From the NCBI GenBank assembly GCA_020849495.1, contig JADLGD010000094.1, positions 1-39,844 of the forward strand: 39,844 nucleotides of DNA, given 5' to 3'. Shown here one piece after another: positions 32,507 to 39,844 of this stretch. Within the stretch, counting starts at the first letter, position 1, and each line of letters opens with the position of its first letter. The stretch is from Fluviicola sp. (GTDB taxonomy: Bacteria; Bacteroidota; Bacteroidia; Flavobacteriales_D; Crocinitomicaceae). The translations under genes and the position numbers were made by a program. The notes under the pieces are model-generated. The model was given only the letters and a program-made list of their open reading frames with translations. It was not told where the DNA came from and made no database searches.

Positions 32507-33037
32507 TTAACTTCCGATAAATAATTCTTCTTCGAGGTCTAAATCTTCTTCTTGTAAATACTTCAGGATTTCATCTTTGTCCAGGTCTTCAAACAAGTCA
32601 TCTTTTTGATTGTTTTGTTGATCTGCTATGTCGTTGGATGGAGTTTCGACGGTATTTGACAGATCTACCTGAGGGATTTCGTCCAAATGTTCTGCAAGTT
32701 GAGCAATTTCAACATCGTCAATGTTTTCTTCCATGTATTCTAGAATTTCAGCTTTACTAACAGAAGAAAAATCAACTTTTTGTTTGTTTGGTGTTTGTAC
32801 ATCCGTTCGATTCCAATTCAATGTGATGATCAACGCAATTGCTGCAGCAATACTTGTCCAACTATACCAGCGCTTGTACAGAGGGATAATTTTCGTTTCA
32901 GGTTGAACTTCGTTTACCTGCTTCATCATGTCAGCTTTGAATTGTTCAAAGAATTCATTTGAAGGAAGGGGAGTTGCGTTCACCTTTAAATCATCAATGA
33001 TATGTTTTTCGTTCTGATTCACGTCTTTAAGATTCAT
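32507..33037 (-). CDS. Membrane anti-sigma-like protein with a repeated acidic motif
   Basis: 176 residues: a cytoplasmic N-domain (1-55), one membrane segment (about 59-76, WYSWTSIAAAIALIITLNW) and a very acidic C-terminal part. Two copies of a motif are visible there: KAEILEYMEENIDDVEI (95-111) and KDEILKYLQEEDLDLEE (154-170). It lacks the zinc HxxxCxxC site of ZAS anti-sigmas. It begins 7 nt after the sigma gene, which with its topology suggests it holds the sigma factor at the membrane. Confidence 0.75.
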   Translation of the reverse strand: MNLKDVNQNEKHIIDDLKVNATPLPSNEFFEQFKADMMKQVNEVQPETKIIPLYKRWYSWTSIAAAIALIITLNWNRTDVQTPNKQKVDFSSVSKAEILEYMEENIDDVEIAQLAEHLDEIPQVDLSNTVETPSNDIADQQNNQKDDLFEDLDKDEILKYLQEEDLDLEEELFIGS

Positions 33038-33044
33038 TCGTTTA

Positions 33045-33605
33045 TCAATGGTTTAATTTCAATTTTAAAAAAGCTTCAATTTTTCCAACTGCATGGAAAT
33101 AATTGGCTTTCAATCCACCAACTGATCCACCAGTTAGCTTGGCTATTTCTTCGTATTTTAAATCTTCAAAGTATTTGTATTCAAAAACAAGGCGTTGTTT
33201 TTCAGGCAATGTTTCCAATGCTTCCATCAGCCACTGGGTGATTTCTTCAGGACTTATTTTTCCAAAGTGTTCAGATGAATGATTAAATTCAATGATTGGA
33301 GCATCAAGATCAGTTGTCAGGTGTTTTTTTTCTTTTCGAATCACCAACAATGTTTCGTTGTAAGCAATACGGTAAATCCATGAAAACAATGCGCTGTTCC
33401 CTTGGAATTGTTGTCTGTTTTTCCAGATTTTAATAAAAACTTCTTGTAGAATATCGTTGGTCAATTCATGATTACTAACCCAACGTCTGATGATGGTGTA
33501 CAGTTTTTTACTGTAGGCATCAACTACCCAACCAAAGGCCAGTTGGGCTTTTGCATCTTCCCGATGAAGATACTGAACAATCGTTTCTTCATCGGGAATG
33601 TTCAT
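33045..33605 (-). CDS. ECF RNA polymerase sigma factor
   Basis: 186 residues. Region 2 (about 24-90) shows ELTNDILQEVFIKIWKNRQ and FSWIYRIAYNETLL; region 4 (about 130-178) shows LPEKQRLVFEYKYFEDLKYEEIAKLTG followed by GGLKANYFHAVGKIE. It should direct transcription of a stress or envelope regulon. It begins 8 nt after the transketolase C-half gene and is followed by the anti-sigma-like and sensor genes, so it could also read its own operon. Confidence 0.93.
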   Translation of the reverse strand: MNIPDEETIVQYLHREDAKAQLAFGWVVDAYSKKLYTIIRRWVSNHELTNDILQEVFIKIWKNRQQFQGNSALFSWIYRIAYNETLLVIRKEKKHLTTDLDAPIIEFNHSSEHFGKISPEEITQWLMEALETLPEKQRLVFEYKYFEDLKYEEIAKLTGGSVGGLKANYFHAVGKIEAFLKLKLNH

Positions 33606-33613
33606 GTGAATTT

Positions 33614-34570
33614 TTATGATTTACGTTGAATTGCTTTTTGTGCCGCTTCAACAATGTTAATCGTGTCTAAACCGTATTTCACCATTAATTCTTCTGGTTT
33701 TCCAGATTCACCAAAGGTGTCATTTACGGCTACATATTCTTGAGGTGCTGGGAACTGTCTTGCTAAAACTTGCGAAACTGCTTCTCCTAAACCTCCGTTC
33801 ATCATGTGCTCTTCAGCTGTAACAACGCATTTTGTCTTGCGAACAGAATCTAAGATAGCTTTTTCATCCAAAGGTTTAATCGTGTGCATATTTATTACTT
33901 CAGCACTGATTCCTTTTTCTGCTAATTGTTGAGCTGCTTCGATGGATTTCCATACCAAATGTCCACATGCAATGATGGTTACATCCGTTCCTTCGATTAA
34001 AAGATCTGCTTTACCAATGACAAAATTTGCATCTGGTTTCACAAAAATTGGAACAACTGGACGACCAAAACGCAAGTAAACAGGACCAACGTGATCAGCA
34101 ATTGCCATGGTAGCTTGTTTCGTTTGATTGAAATCAGCAGGCACAATAACTGTCATATTTGGTAACATACGCATCATACCAATATCTTCCAAAATTTGAT
34201 GTGTTGCTCCATCTTCACCCAATGTTAATCCCGCGTGAGAAGCACAAATTTTCACATTCTTTTGAGAATAAGCGACTGATTGACGAATTTGATCGTAAAC
34301 ACGACCAGTTGAAAAATTCGCAAAAGTACCTGTGAAAGGAATTTTACCTCCAATCGTCATACCAGCTGCAAGACCAATCATATTAGCTTCAGCAATTCCA
34401 ACTTGAAAAAAGCGCTCAGGAAATGCATTTTTAAACGCATCCATTTTAAGTGAACCGATCAAGTCAGCGCATAAACCAACTACATTTGGATTTTTCTGTC
34501 CTGCTTCCAACAAGCCTTCACCAAATCCAGATCGCGTGTCTTTGTTTCCTAAAATTTCAAATTGCTTCAT
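33614..34570 (-). CDS. Transketolase C-terminal subunit (split enzyme)
   Basis: 318 residues covering the Pyr and C-terminal domains of transketolase: [14 protein letters not shown] (catalytic Glu contacting ThDP), [19 protein letters not shown] (about 110-128), [13 protein letters not shown], and YLRFGRP. It must pair with the N-terminal subunit encoded at 35942-36784 to move C2 units in the pentose phosphate pathway. It is separated from it by a secreted VWA gene and starts 9 nt after that gene's stop. Confidence 0.95.
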   Translation of the reverse strand: MKQFEILGNKDTRSGFGEGLLEAGQKNPNVVGLCADLIGSLKMDAFKNAFPERFFQVGIAEANMIGLAAGMTIGGKIPFTGTFANFSTGRVYDQIRQSVAYSQKNVKICASHAGLTLGEDGATHQILEDIGMMRMLPNMTVIVPADFNQTKQATMAIADHVGPVYLRFGRPVVPIFVKPDANFVIGKADLLIEGTDVTIIACGHLVWKSIEAAQQLAEKGISAEVINMHTIKPLDEKAILDSVRKTKCVVTAEEHMMNGGLGEAVSQVLARQFPAPQEYVAVNDTFGESGKPEELMVKYGLDTINIVEAAQKAIQRKS

Positions 34571-34579
34571 TTTTGTGTA

Positions 34580-35935
34580 TTATAAATTAATTGGAGTTGT
34601 TTTATTTGATTGAATTTTAAACGATTTTTCCATCGTATATGTTGTTGATCGCAACTGTTTTTGACGGTAAACCACTTTATAGTTTCCAGGTTGTAATGCA
34701 ACAAAACCGGTCAGATTTGTTTGGTCTAAATTGCAAACCCATTCGGTTGTACCATCTTCTTTTATTACAAAGATTTGAGCTGCTACAGCTTTAGGCGTTG
34801 AATAAGTCAATTGACCAGGAGCTAGTATATTAATGGTTTCTTTTGAACTTTGAGTAACCGTTACTGTTTGATAAATACGAGGCAGGGTCAAAATTTCCAA
34901 TTCATACGTTCCAACAATGTACTTATCAGTTGTATTGACAAATTGTGTGTTTAATGTTGTAGGATTTCCTTTTTGTGTAACTCGAACATCAACTGTATAT
35001 GGTTTAGTTGCATTGGAGAATTTCACATGTATAAAACCTTGCGGACAATTCAATACAATGGTGTTATGAGTATTTTTCATTAAAGTAACACCTTTCTTCT
35101 CTACTTTAGGAATCGTGTTTACAACAATGTCATATTTCAAATTAGGATCAATTACTAACGTATCCGGATTTCCCCAACGGTTAATGGTATGTTCAAACGT
35201 GTACATTAATTTTTGTGTGCCAGCTTGGTATAAGAAAACAGTCACATCGGTTTCAATGGGCACACCGTTTACATTATTCAAATTGATTTGAGCTGTTGTA
35301 TTGATCAAAGCTTTATTGATCACTGATTTTAAAACGGATCTAAAGGCATCTTTTGTTTCAGCTTCAGTATAACTACCAATACATTTGAATTGCTCTAGGT
35401 AGGAAAGATCTAATCCCAAACCAATAACGAAAGGCGTCACTTTTACACCTTTGTCATGGAGTTTTTTAGCAATCACACAAGGATCATTATCGCAAGCTTC
35501 TAAACCATCAGTGATTAAAATAATGATATTTCGAGCATTTTGATCTGGAAAATCGCCTGCAGCAGCTTCTAAAGATCTTGCTATAGGGGTTGTACCTTTT
35601 GCTGCAATCGAACGAATACGGTTTTTTACAGCATCATAGTTGTCTTTAGCAAAGGGGACTTCTAGTTTTGTGTCATTACAATCTTGATAAGTAGCAGTAA
35701 CCGGTGATTGATGTCCGTAAACCCTTAATGCAATTTGCAAATTTGCTGAACCTCTTAAGCTATCAACAGCTTTTGCTAATAATTCCTTTGCTGCTTCAAT
35801 TCGTGTTTGGGTACCCCAATTAGCATTCATTGAATTAGAGGCATCCAAGATGAAAAGAATACGCGTCAATTCTTGTGATTTAGCTTGAAAAGAGCTAAAA
35901 AAGCACAAGAGTAATATGACACGTAATAGTTTCAT
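34580..35935 (-). CDS. Secreted VWA-domain protein inserted between transketolase halves
   Basis: 451 residues: signal peptide ending SSFQAKSQ (about residue 21), a VWA domain (about 23-215) with a complete MIDAS (DASNSM, GTTPIA, ITDGLEAC), four or more cysteines around it (CND, CDNDPC, KCIG), then about 230 residues of beta-rich repeats rich in Thr/Val with no C-terminal sorting domain I can see. The intact MIDAS suggests metal-dependent ligand binding outside the cytoplasm or in the periplasm. Spacing is 6 nt after the transketolase N-half and 9 nt before the C-half, so it is made from the same mRNA as a cytosolic enzyme. Confidence 0.88.
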   Translation of the reverse strand: MKLLRVILLLCFFSSFQAKSQELTRILFILDASNSMNANWGTQTRIEAAKELLAKAVDSLRGSANLQIALRVYGHQSPVTATYQDCNDTKLEVPFAKDNYDAVKNRIRSIAAKGTTPIARSLEAAAGDFPDQNARNIIILITDGLEACDNDPCVIAKKLHDKGVKVTPFVIGLGLDLSYLEQFKCIGSYTEAETKDAFRSVLKSVINKALINTTAQINLNNVNGVPIETDVTVFLYQAGTQKLMYTFEHTINRWGNPDTLVIDPNLKYDIVVNTIPKVEKKGVTLMKNTHNTIVLNCPQGFIHVKFSNATKPYTVDVRVTQKGNPTTLNTQFVNTTDKYIVGTYELEILTLPRIYQTVTVTQSSKETINILAPGQLTYSTPKAVAAQIFVIKEDGTTEWVCNLDQTNLTGFVALQPGNYKVVYRQKQLRSTTYTMEKSFKIQSNKTTPINL

Positions 35936-35941
35936 AGACGA

Positions 35942-36784
35942 TTAATAATCACCAAGTGTTTCTTCTAATTGATTCAATGCTACTTGCAATTGTTCTGCAT
36001 TTGGTGCAACACCATGCCATTTATGAGATCCCATCATGTAATCAACTCCTTGACCCATTTCGGTTTTCATAATAATAACAATTGGTTTTCCTTTTCCAGT
36101 CATAGCTTTAGCTTTATTTAGAACGGCAATCATCTCTTCGATGTTATGTCCGTCCATTTCTAAAACTTCCCAACCAAAAGCTTGCCATTTTGCGCCAAGA
36201 TTTCCAAGAGACAATACATCTTCTGTATCTCCGTCAATTTGACGTCCGTTCAAATCAATGGTTGCAATAATATTATCTACTTTGTTTGCTGCGGCATACA
36301 TAGCAGCTTCCCAAATTTGTCCTTCTTGCAATTCACCATCACCGTGAAGTGTATAGACTAAAGTTGAATCGCCGTTTAGTTTTTTAGTTAACGCTGCACC
36401 AATACCATTTGACAAACCTTGACCAAGAGATCCAGATGCCATTCGAACACCAGGTACTTTTTTATCTACACTAGGGTGACCTTGTAAACGAGCGTTTAAT
36501 TTTCTAAAAGTTCCCAGTTCTTCTATTGGAAAGTAACCAGCTCTAGCAAGCACACTGTACCAAACCGGAGAAATATGTCCATTGGATAGGAAGAATAAAT
36601 CTTCGTTTTTTCCATCCATTGAAAAATGATCTGGATTGTGTTTCATTTGGTTAAAATAAAGCACTGTTAGAAAATCTGCACAGCCTAATGATCCACCAGG
36701 ATGACCTGAATTTACACCAGATACCATTCGTACGATATCTCTTCTAACCTGACTAGCAACTGCTTTTAATTGTTGAATTTCCAT
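35942..36784 (-). CDS. Transketolase N-terminal subunit (split enzyme)
   Basis: 280 residues holding the PP domain: GHPGGSLGCADFL (about 26-38), LSNGHISPVWYSVLARAG, ASGSLGQGLSNGIGAA (about 116-131) and the ThDP motif GDGELQEGQIWEA (about 148-160) ending near IDLNGRQIDG. Two-subunit transketolases are common in bacteria and archaea, normally with the two genes side by side. First gene of the long minus-strand operon, behind a -7 box at 36807-36814. Confidence 0.95.
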   Translation of the reverse strand: MEIQQLKAVASQVRRDIVRMVSGVNSGHPGGSLGCADFLTVLYFNQMKHNPDHFSMDGKNEDLFFLSNGHISPVWYSVLARAGYFPIEELGTFRKLNARLQGHPSVDKKVPGVRMASGSLGQGLSNGIGAALTKKLNGDSTLVYTLHGDGELQEGQIWEAAMYAAANKVDNIIATIDLNGRQIDGDTEDVLSLGNLGAKWQAFGWEVLEMDGHNIEEMIAVLNKAKAMTGKGKPIVIIMKTEMGQGVDYMMGSHKWHGVAPNAEQLQVALNQLEETLGDY

Positions 36785-36806
36785 TTGATTTTGAACTTTT
36801 GCTTTA

Positions 36807-36814
36807 CAAAACTA
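36807..36814 (-). promoter_or_regulatory. -7 box of the transketolase-VWA-sigma operon
   Basis: Minus-strand TAGTTTTG matches TAnnTTTG, 22 nt before the ATG at 36784. The 134-bp divergent gap to the nidogen-domain gene holds no clear -33 element. Confidence 0.45.
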
Positions 36815-36918
36815 AGCTTTAAATTTACTTGATTGTTCATTTTTTTATGAATAGTTTTACACTTTAAAGCAACCATTGTTTAAAAAAAGTTGTTTTACTA
36901 ATAATTAATTCAGAAATA

Positions 36919-39225
36919 ATGAAATTTATTATTCTTTTTCCAACAATATTGTTTTGTTCAATATTGTTTTCCCAAGTAATGGTTGATTCACCTCAATATG
37001 ATTCATTGAAGTTGCTAAATCAATTAAATAATGTAGAACTAGTGTATGATACTTCTTCTACTGTTTTTCTTCCTACTGTAATATCTCCATCATCGAATGA
37101 AAAATCAGGTGCTTGTGATTGTTATGTTGAACCAGATGGGACATATACTCTTGCCCTTCTTCCTAATGATGACGGGTCTTCAAATTTGATAAATATTCCA
37201 TTCAACTTCTGTATGTATGGTCAAACATATAATCAGATTTATATCAATAATAATGGAAATGTTACTTTTACTGGACCGATGGCAACATTTAGTGCTACTG
37301 CTTTTCCATCAGGTGGTAATAATCCGATCATTGCTCCATTTTGGGGAGATGTTGATACAAGAGGAGGTTTTGGACAAGTTTTATATAAAATTACTCCCAC
37401 TGCTGTTTTTGTAAATTGGAAAGATGTTGGATATTATGACACTCATGGAGATAAATTAAACAGTTTTCAACTAATAATTACGGATGGTGCTGATCCCGTT
37501 ATTTCTTCCGGAAATGTTGCGTTTTGCTATAAGGATATGCAATGGACAACTGGAGATGCATCTAATGGGGTAAATGGTTTTGATGGAGTACCAGCAACTG
37601 CTGGTGCTAACAAAGGTGATAACATTTCTTTTTTCTTAATCTCAAGGTTTGATCATGCTGGGAATGATTTTGATGGTGCATTAGGGAATGCTGATGGTAT
37701 AAGCTGGTTAGATTACAAATCATTTTATTTTGATGTTTGTAACATTGGAAATGTTCCACCTATCGCTGAAGGTATTTCAGCATGTGATACGTTTAAAATC
37801 TGTGCATTAGGAGATACAGCAGATATTTCTATTAATTTTTTATCGCCTGAAACAACTCAAAGTACTTCGATTACATTTTCAAATGGTGGATTGACAACTT
37901 TACAAGAAGTTGGAAATATAAGTGGAAATACAGCATCCATAATTTTAAGAGCTGTTGGTGATTTAGCGTCAATTGGTAGTTGGAATGTTACAGTTACTGC
38001 TACAGATGATGCAACTCCAACACCAGGTGTAACCACTATTTCTTTCGTTATTCAAATTGATACAACAGGATTGTCAAATTTAAATCCACAATTAACACCA
38101 CTAGAGGCTTGTGATTCACTTACAGTTTCTGTTTTGAATGGTCCTTTTGATTCATATTTATGGGATGATTTTAGTACTGGTAGCACCATGTTTTTAGATT
38201 CAGCTCAAAATTTCGGGGTTACTGTAAGTTTAAATGGTTGTTACAAGCGAATTGAAGAATACTTTTCGATTGCAGAACCATTTTCTATAAATTTGGCTGG
38301 TAATTTTTCAATTTGTTCACCAGATACTATTACTAATCTATATTTACCTGATTCATTATCTTTTGGAAATGTAACATGGGGTATTCCAAACCCTGCGCTG
38401 GATTCGCTTTTTTCTGCAAATTTAACTGCTGGTACATACACATTGACAATTCAAGACAGTTTGTTTTTATGTCAAGAAGACACAACCTTTACAATTAATT
38501 ATAATCAAGCACCATTAATATTTGAAGATACGTTTGCTTGTAATTTTCAATTCAATGTTTCAGGAACTTTTGCAGTAAGTGGTGGTGTTTGGTCATCTCC
38601 TGATACTAATATTCGGTTTTTACCTAATGAAACAGTATTGAATCCTTCAATAACATCAAGTATTCCAGGTACATATACTATTAATTTTACTGATAATACA
38701 TGTGGAATAGAATTATCGTCGACTATCTTCTTTGAGAACTGGGCTTGGACTAGTCTACCTGATACCGTAATATGTGAGGGATCTAGTGCTGTGATTACAA
38801 GTTATGCTGCATCTCAAAATGACACTTATTTATGGAGTACAGGTTCTACAGAAACTGCAATTACGGTAAGTTCTTCCGGAACATATTATTTAACTGTTTC
38901 AAATGAATGTAATGATTATACAGATTCGTCAATTGTAGGTATTAAAATCTGTGATATTCAAGCACCAAACATTATTGTCCTTAGTTCAACTCAAGGGAAT
39001 AATGAATTTGTAATCAATTACAGTGGGGTGAAAGAGTATCGAATTACAATTCAAAACCGATGGGGTAACAATATTTGGGAGTCTATTAATCCTGCTGATT
39101 ACTGGAAAGGAAAAACTTCCAATGGTGCAATTGTAGAAGAAGGCGTTTATTTCTATACGATTAAAGCGGTATTGGATAATGACGAAGAATTAGAAAAACA
39201 AGGATGTGTTCATGTCTATCATTGA
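36919..39225 (+). CDS. Nidogen-domain surface protein with gliding-type T9SS C-terminus (768 aa)
   Basis: Signal peptide ending SILFSQ (about residue 19). Residues about 85-250 look like a NIDO (nidogen extracellular) domain: INIPFNFCMYGQTYNQIYIN, NGNVTF, NPIIAPFWGDVDTR, AVFVNWKDVGYY. Several Ig/cadherin-like beta domains follow (about 265-680; GSWNVTVTATDDATP, LWSTGSTETAITVSSSGTYYL). The end (about 680-768) is a gliding-motility-associated C-terminal domain (QNRWGNNIWE, DYWKGKTSNG, EEGVYFYTI). It is expected to be secreted by T9SS and cell-attached; adhesive function is inferred from NIDO. Divergent from the transketolase operon. Confidence 0.87.
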   Translation: MKFIILFPTILFCSILFSQVMVDSPQYDSLKLLNQLNNVELVYDTSSTVFLPTVISPSSNEKSGACDCYVEPDGTYTLALLPNDDGSSNLINIPFNFCMYGQTYNQIYINNNGNVTFTGPMATFSATAFPSGGNNPIIAPFWGDVDTRGGFGQVLYKITPTAVFVNWKDVGYYDTHGDKLNSFQLIITDGADPVISSGNVAFCYKDMQWTTGDASNGVNGFDGVPATAGANKGDNISFFLISRFDHAGNDFDGALGNADGISWLDYKSFYFDVCNIGNVPPIAEGISACDTFKICALGDTADISINFLSPETTQSTSITFSNGGLTTLQEVGNISGNTASIILRAVGDLASIGSWNVTVTATDDATPTPGVTTISFVIQIDTTGLSNLNPQLTPLEACDSLTVSVLNGPFDSYLWDDFSTGSTMFLDSAQNFGVTVSLNGCYKRIEEYFSIAEPFSINLAGNFSICSPDTITNLYLPDSLSFGNVTWGIPNPALDSLFSANLTAGTYTLTIQDSLFLCQEDTTFTINYNQAPLIFEDTFACNFQFNVSGTFAVSGGVWSSPDTNIRFLPNETVLNPSITSSIPGTYTINFTDNTCGIELSSTIFFENWAWTSLPDTVICEGSSAVITSYAASQNDTYLWSTGSTETAITVSSSGTYYLTVSNECNDYTDSSIVGIKICDIQAPNIIVLSSTQGNNEFVINYSGVKEYRITIQNRWGNNIWESINPADYWKGKTSNGAIVEEGVYFYTIKAVLDNDEELEKQGCVHVYH

Positions 39226-39242
39226 TTCAACGAAATTTAACG

Positions 39243-39270
39243 AATGCCTCAACTTTGTTGGGGCATTTTT
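39243..39270 (+). terminator. Rho-independent terminator after the nidogen-domain gene
   Basis: AATGCCTCAAC (39243-39253) pairs with GTTGGGGCATT (39257-39267), with one T-G wobble and a 3-nt loop, followed by a T-run. It separates the gene from gap. Confidence 0.85.
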
Positions 39271-39322
39271 TGTTTAAAGGATCCATAACTTTTCATTAAT
39301 TTCAACTTCGTAAAATACACAC

Positions 39323-39844
39323 ATGTCAGAAAAAATAAGAGTAGGGGTAAATGGTTTTGGTAGGATAGGAAGGTGTTTTACACGTTTATGCTTGCAATTA
39401 GATGATATAGAAGTTGTTGCTATCAATGATTTAGCGCCAATTGAAACATTGACTCATTTATTGCGCTATGATAGTGTTCATGGAAGACTAGCAGGTGAAT
39501 TTAAAGTTTCCAAAAATGAATTGATTTTACCTTCAAACGATAAAATTGTGTTTACACAATTCAATCAACCTTCTGCAATTCCTTGGAAGGAACTAGGAGT
39601 GGATATTGTGATTGAATCTACGGGTAAATTCTTAACAAGAACATTAGCGAGTGGACATTTAGAAGCAGGTGCAAAACAGGTGATTTTATCTGCGCCTGCT
39701 ATTGGAGAAGATATACCGACAATTGTTTTAGGGGTGAATGATCATTTAATCAATCGGTCTGAAACCATATATAGTAACGCATCTTGTACAACCAATTCAG
39801 CTGCTCCATTAATCGCAGTGATGCAAGAAATGTGTCAAATTGAA
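39323..39844 (+). CDS. gap: Glyceraldehyde-3-phosphate dehydrogenase, N-terminal 174 residues (cut by window end)
   Basis: ATG 39323 opens a frame that runs off the window. It begins with the NAD-binding RVGVNGFGRIGR (about 5-16), has the NAD-selective Asp in VVAINDLAP (about 32-40), YDSVHG, ESTGKF and the catalytic SNASCTTN (about 152-159). GAPDH converts glyceraldehyde-3-phosphate to 1,3-bisphosphoglycerate in glycolysis. No -7 box is obvious in the gap upstream. Confidence 0.96.
   Translation, partial: MSEKIRVGVNGFGRIGRCFTRLCLQLDDIEVVAINDLAPIETLTHLLRYDSVHGRLAGEFKVSKNELILPSNDKIVFTQFNQPSAIPWKELGVDIVIESTGKFLTRTLASGHLEAGAKQVILSAPAIGEDIPTIVLGVNDHLINRSETIYSNASCTTNSAAPLIAVMQEMCQIE

Noticed and set aside
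34580-35935. VWA gene as part of a Bat aerotolerance or MoxR-type cluster
   Set aside because: No MoxR ATPase, DUF58 or TPR partner is nearby and the protein has a signal peptide without membrane spans.

Overview
The window is chromosomal DNA from a member of the Bacteroidota, most likely a gliding or surface-active flavobacterium (Flavobacteriales; a Crocinitomicaceae/Fluviicola-like relative is my guess, not shown). The evidence is low G+C, Bacteroidota-type -7 boxes (TAnnTTTG) in front of many genes, several secreted proteins ending in type IX secretion (T9SS) sorting domains of both type A and the gliding-motility type, SprB-type repeats, a DUF4249 lipoprotein paired with a TonB-dependent receptor, and a split transketolase. 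I see no rRNA, tRNA, CRISPR array, insertion sequence or phage gene.

Layout. 1-181: tail of a Clp ATPase (probably ClpC). 263-4772: a secreted unknown, a small minus-strand unknown, folD, an Lpd-like flavoprotein that has lost its redox cysteines, and a CxxCxxCC iron/zinc-cluster protein. 4835-11951: two tandem giant glycine-rich secreted proteins with closely related heads but different tails (one SprB repeat and a type A sorting domain; eight SprB repeats, a PKD domain and a gliding-type sorting domain). 11997-15368: SiaB-like kinase, HDAC-like deacetylase, a 46-residue Cys-rich protein, a probable outer-membrane barrel, a GDPD-like lipoprotein and a SUI1/YciH factor. 15680-18464: pyrR-pyrB, a STAS protein and RNase Z. 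18461-24934 (minus): a T9SS type A secreted protein, a two-gene acyltransferase operon resembling glycine/ornithine-lipid synthesis, and DUF4249 plus TonB receptor. 25099-29514: pheT and bioD-bioA. 29553-36784 (minus): a long co-directional run of transketolase N-half, secreted VWA protein, transketolase C-half, ECF sigma factor, membrane anti-sigma-like protein, Spy-like sensor, class III aminotransferase, a CPYC protein and a secreted unknown. 36919-39225: a nidogen-domain surface protein with gliding-type C-terminus. 39323-39844: gap, cut by the window edge.

How it fits together. Most genes are housekeeping (folate C1, pyrimidine, biotin, pentose phosphate, glycolysis, tRNA charging), interleaved with cell-surface genes. 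The parts most worth a second look are the transketolase operon interrupted by a secreted VWA gene and followed at single-digit spacing by an ECF sigma module, the paralogous adhesin pair that swapped secretion tails, the Cys-less Lpd homologue, the unlisted Cys-rich miniprotein with a good promoter, and the repeated placement of the -7 box 4-6 nt before the start codon, which predicts leaderless mRNAs.
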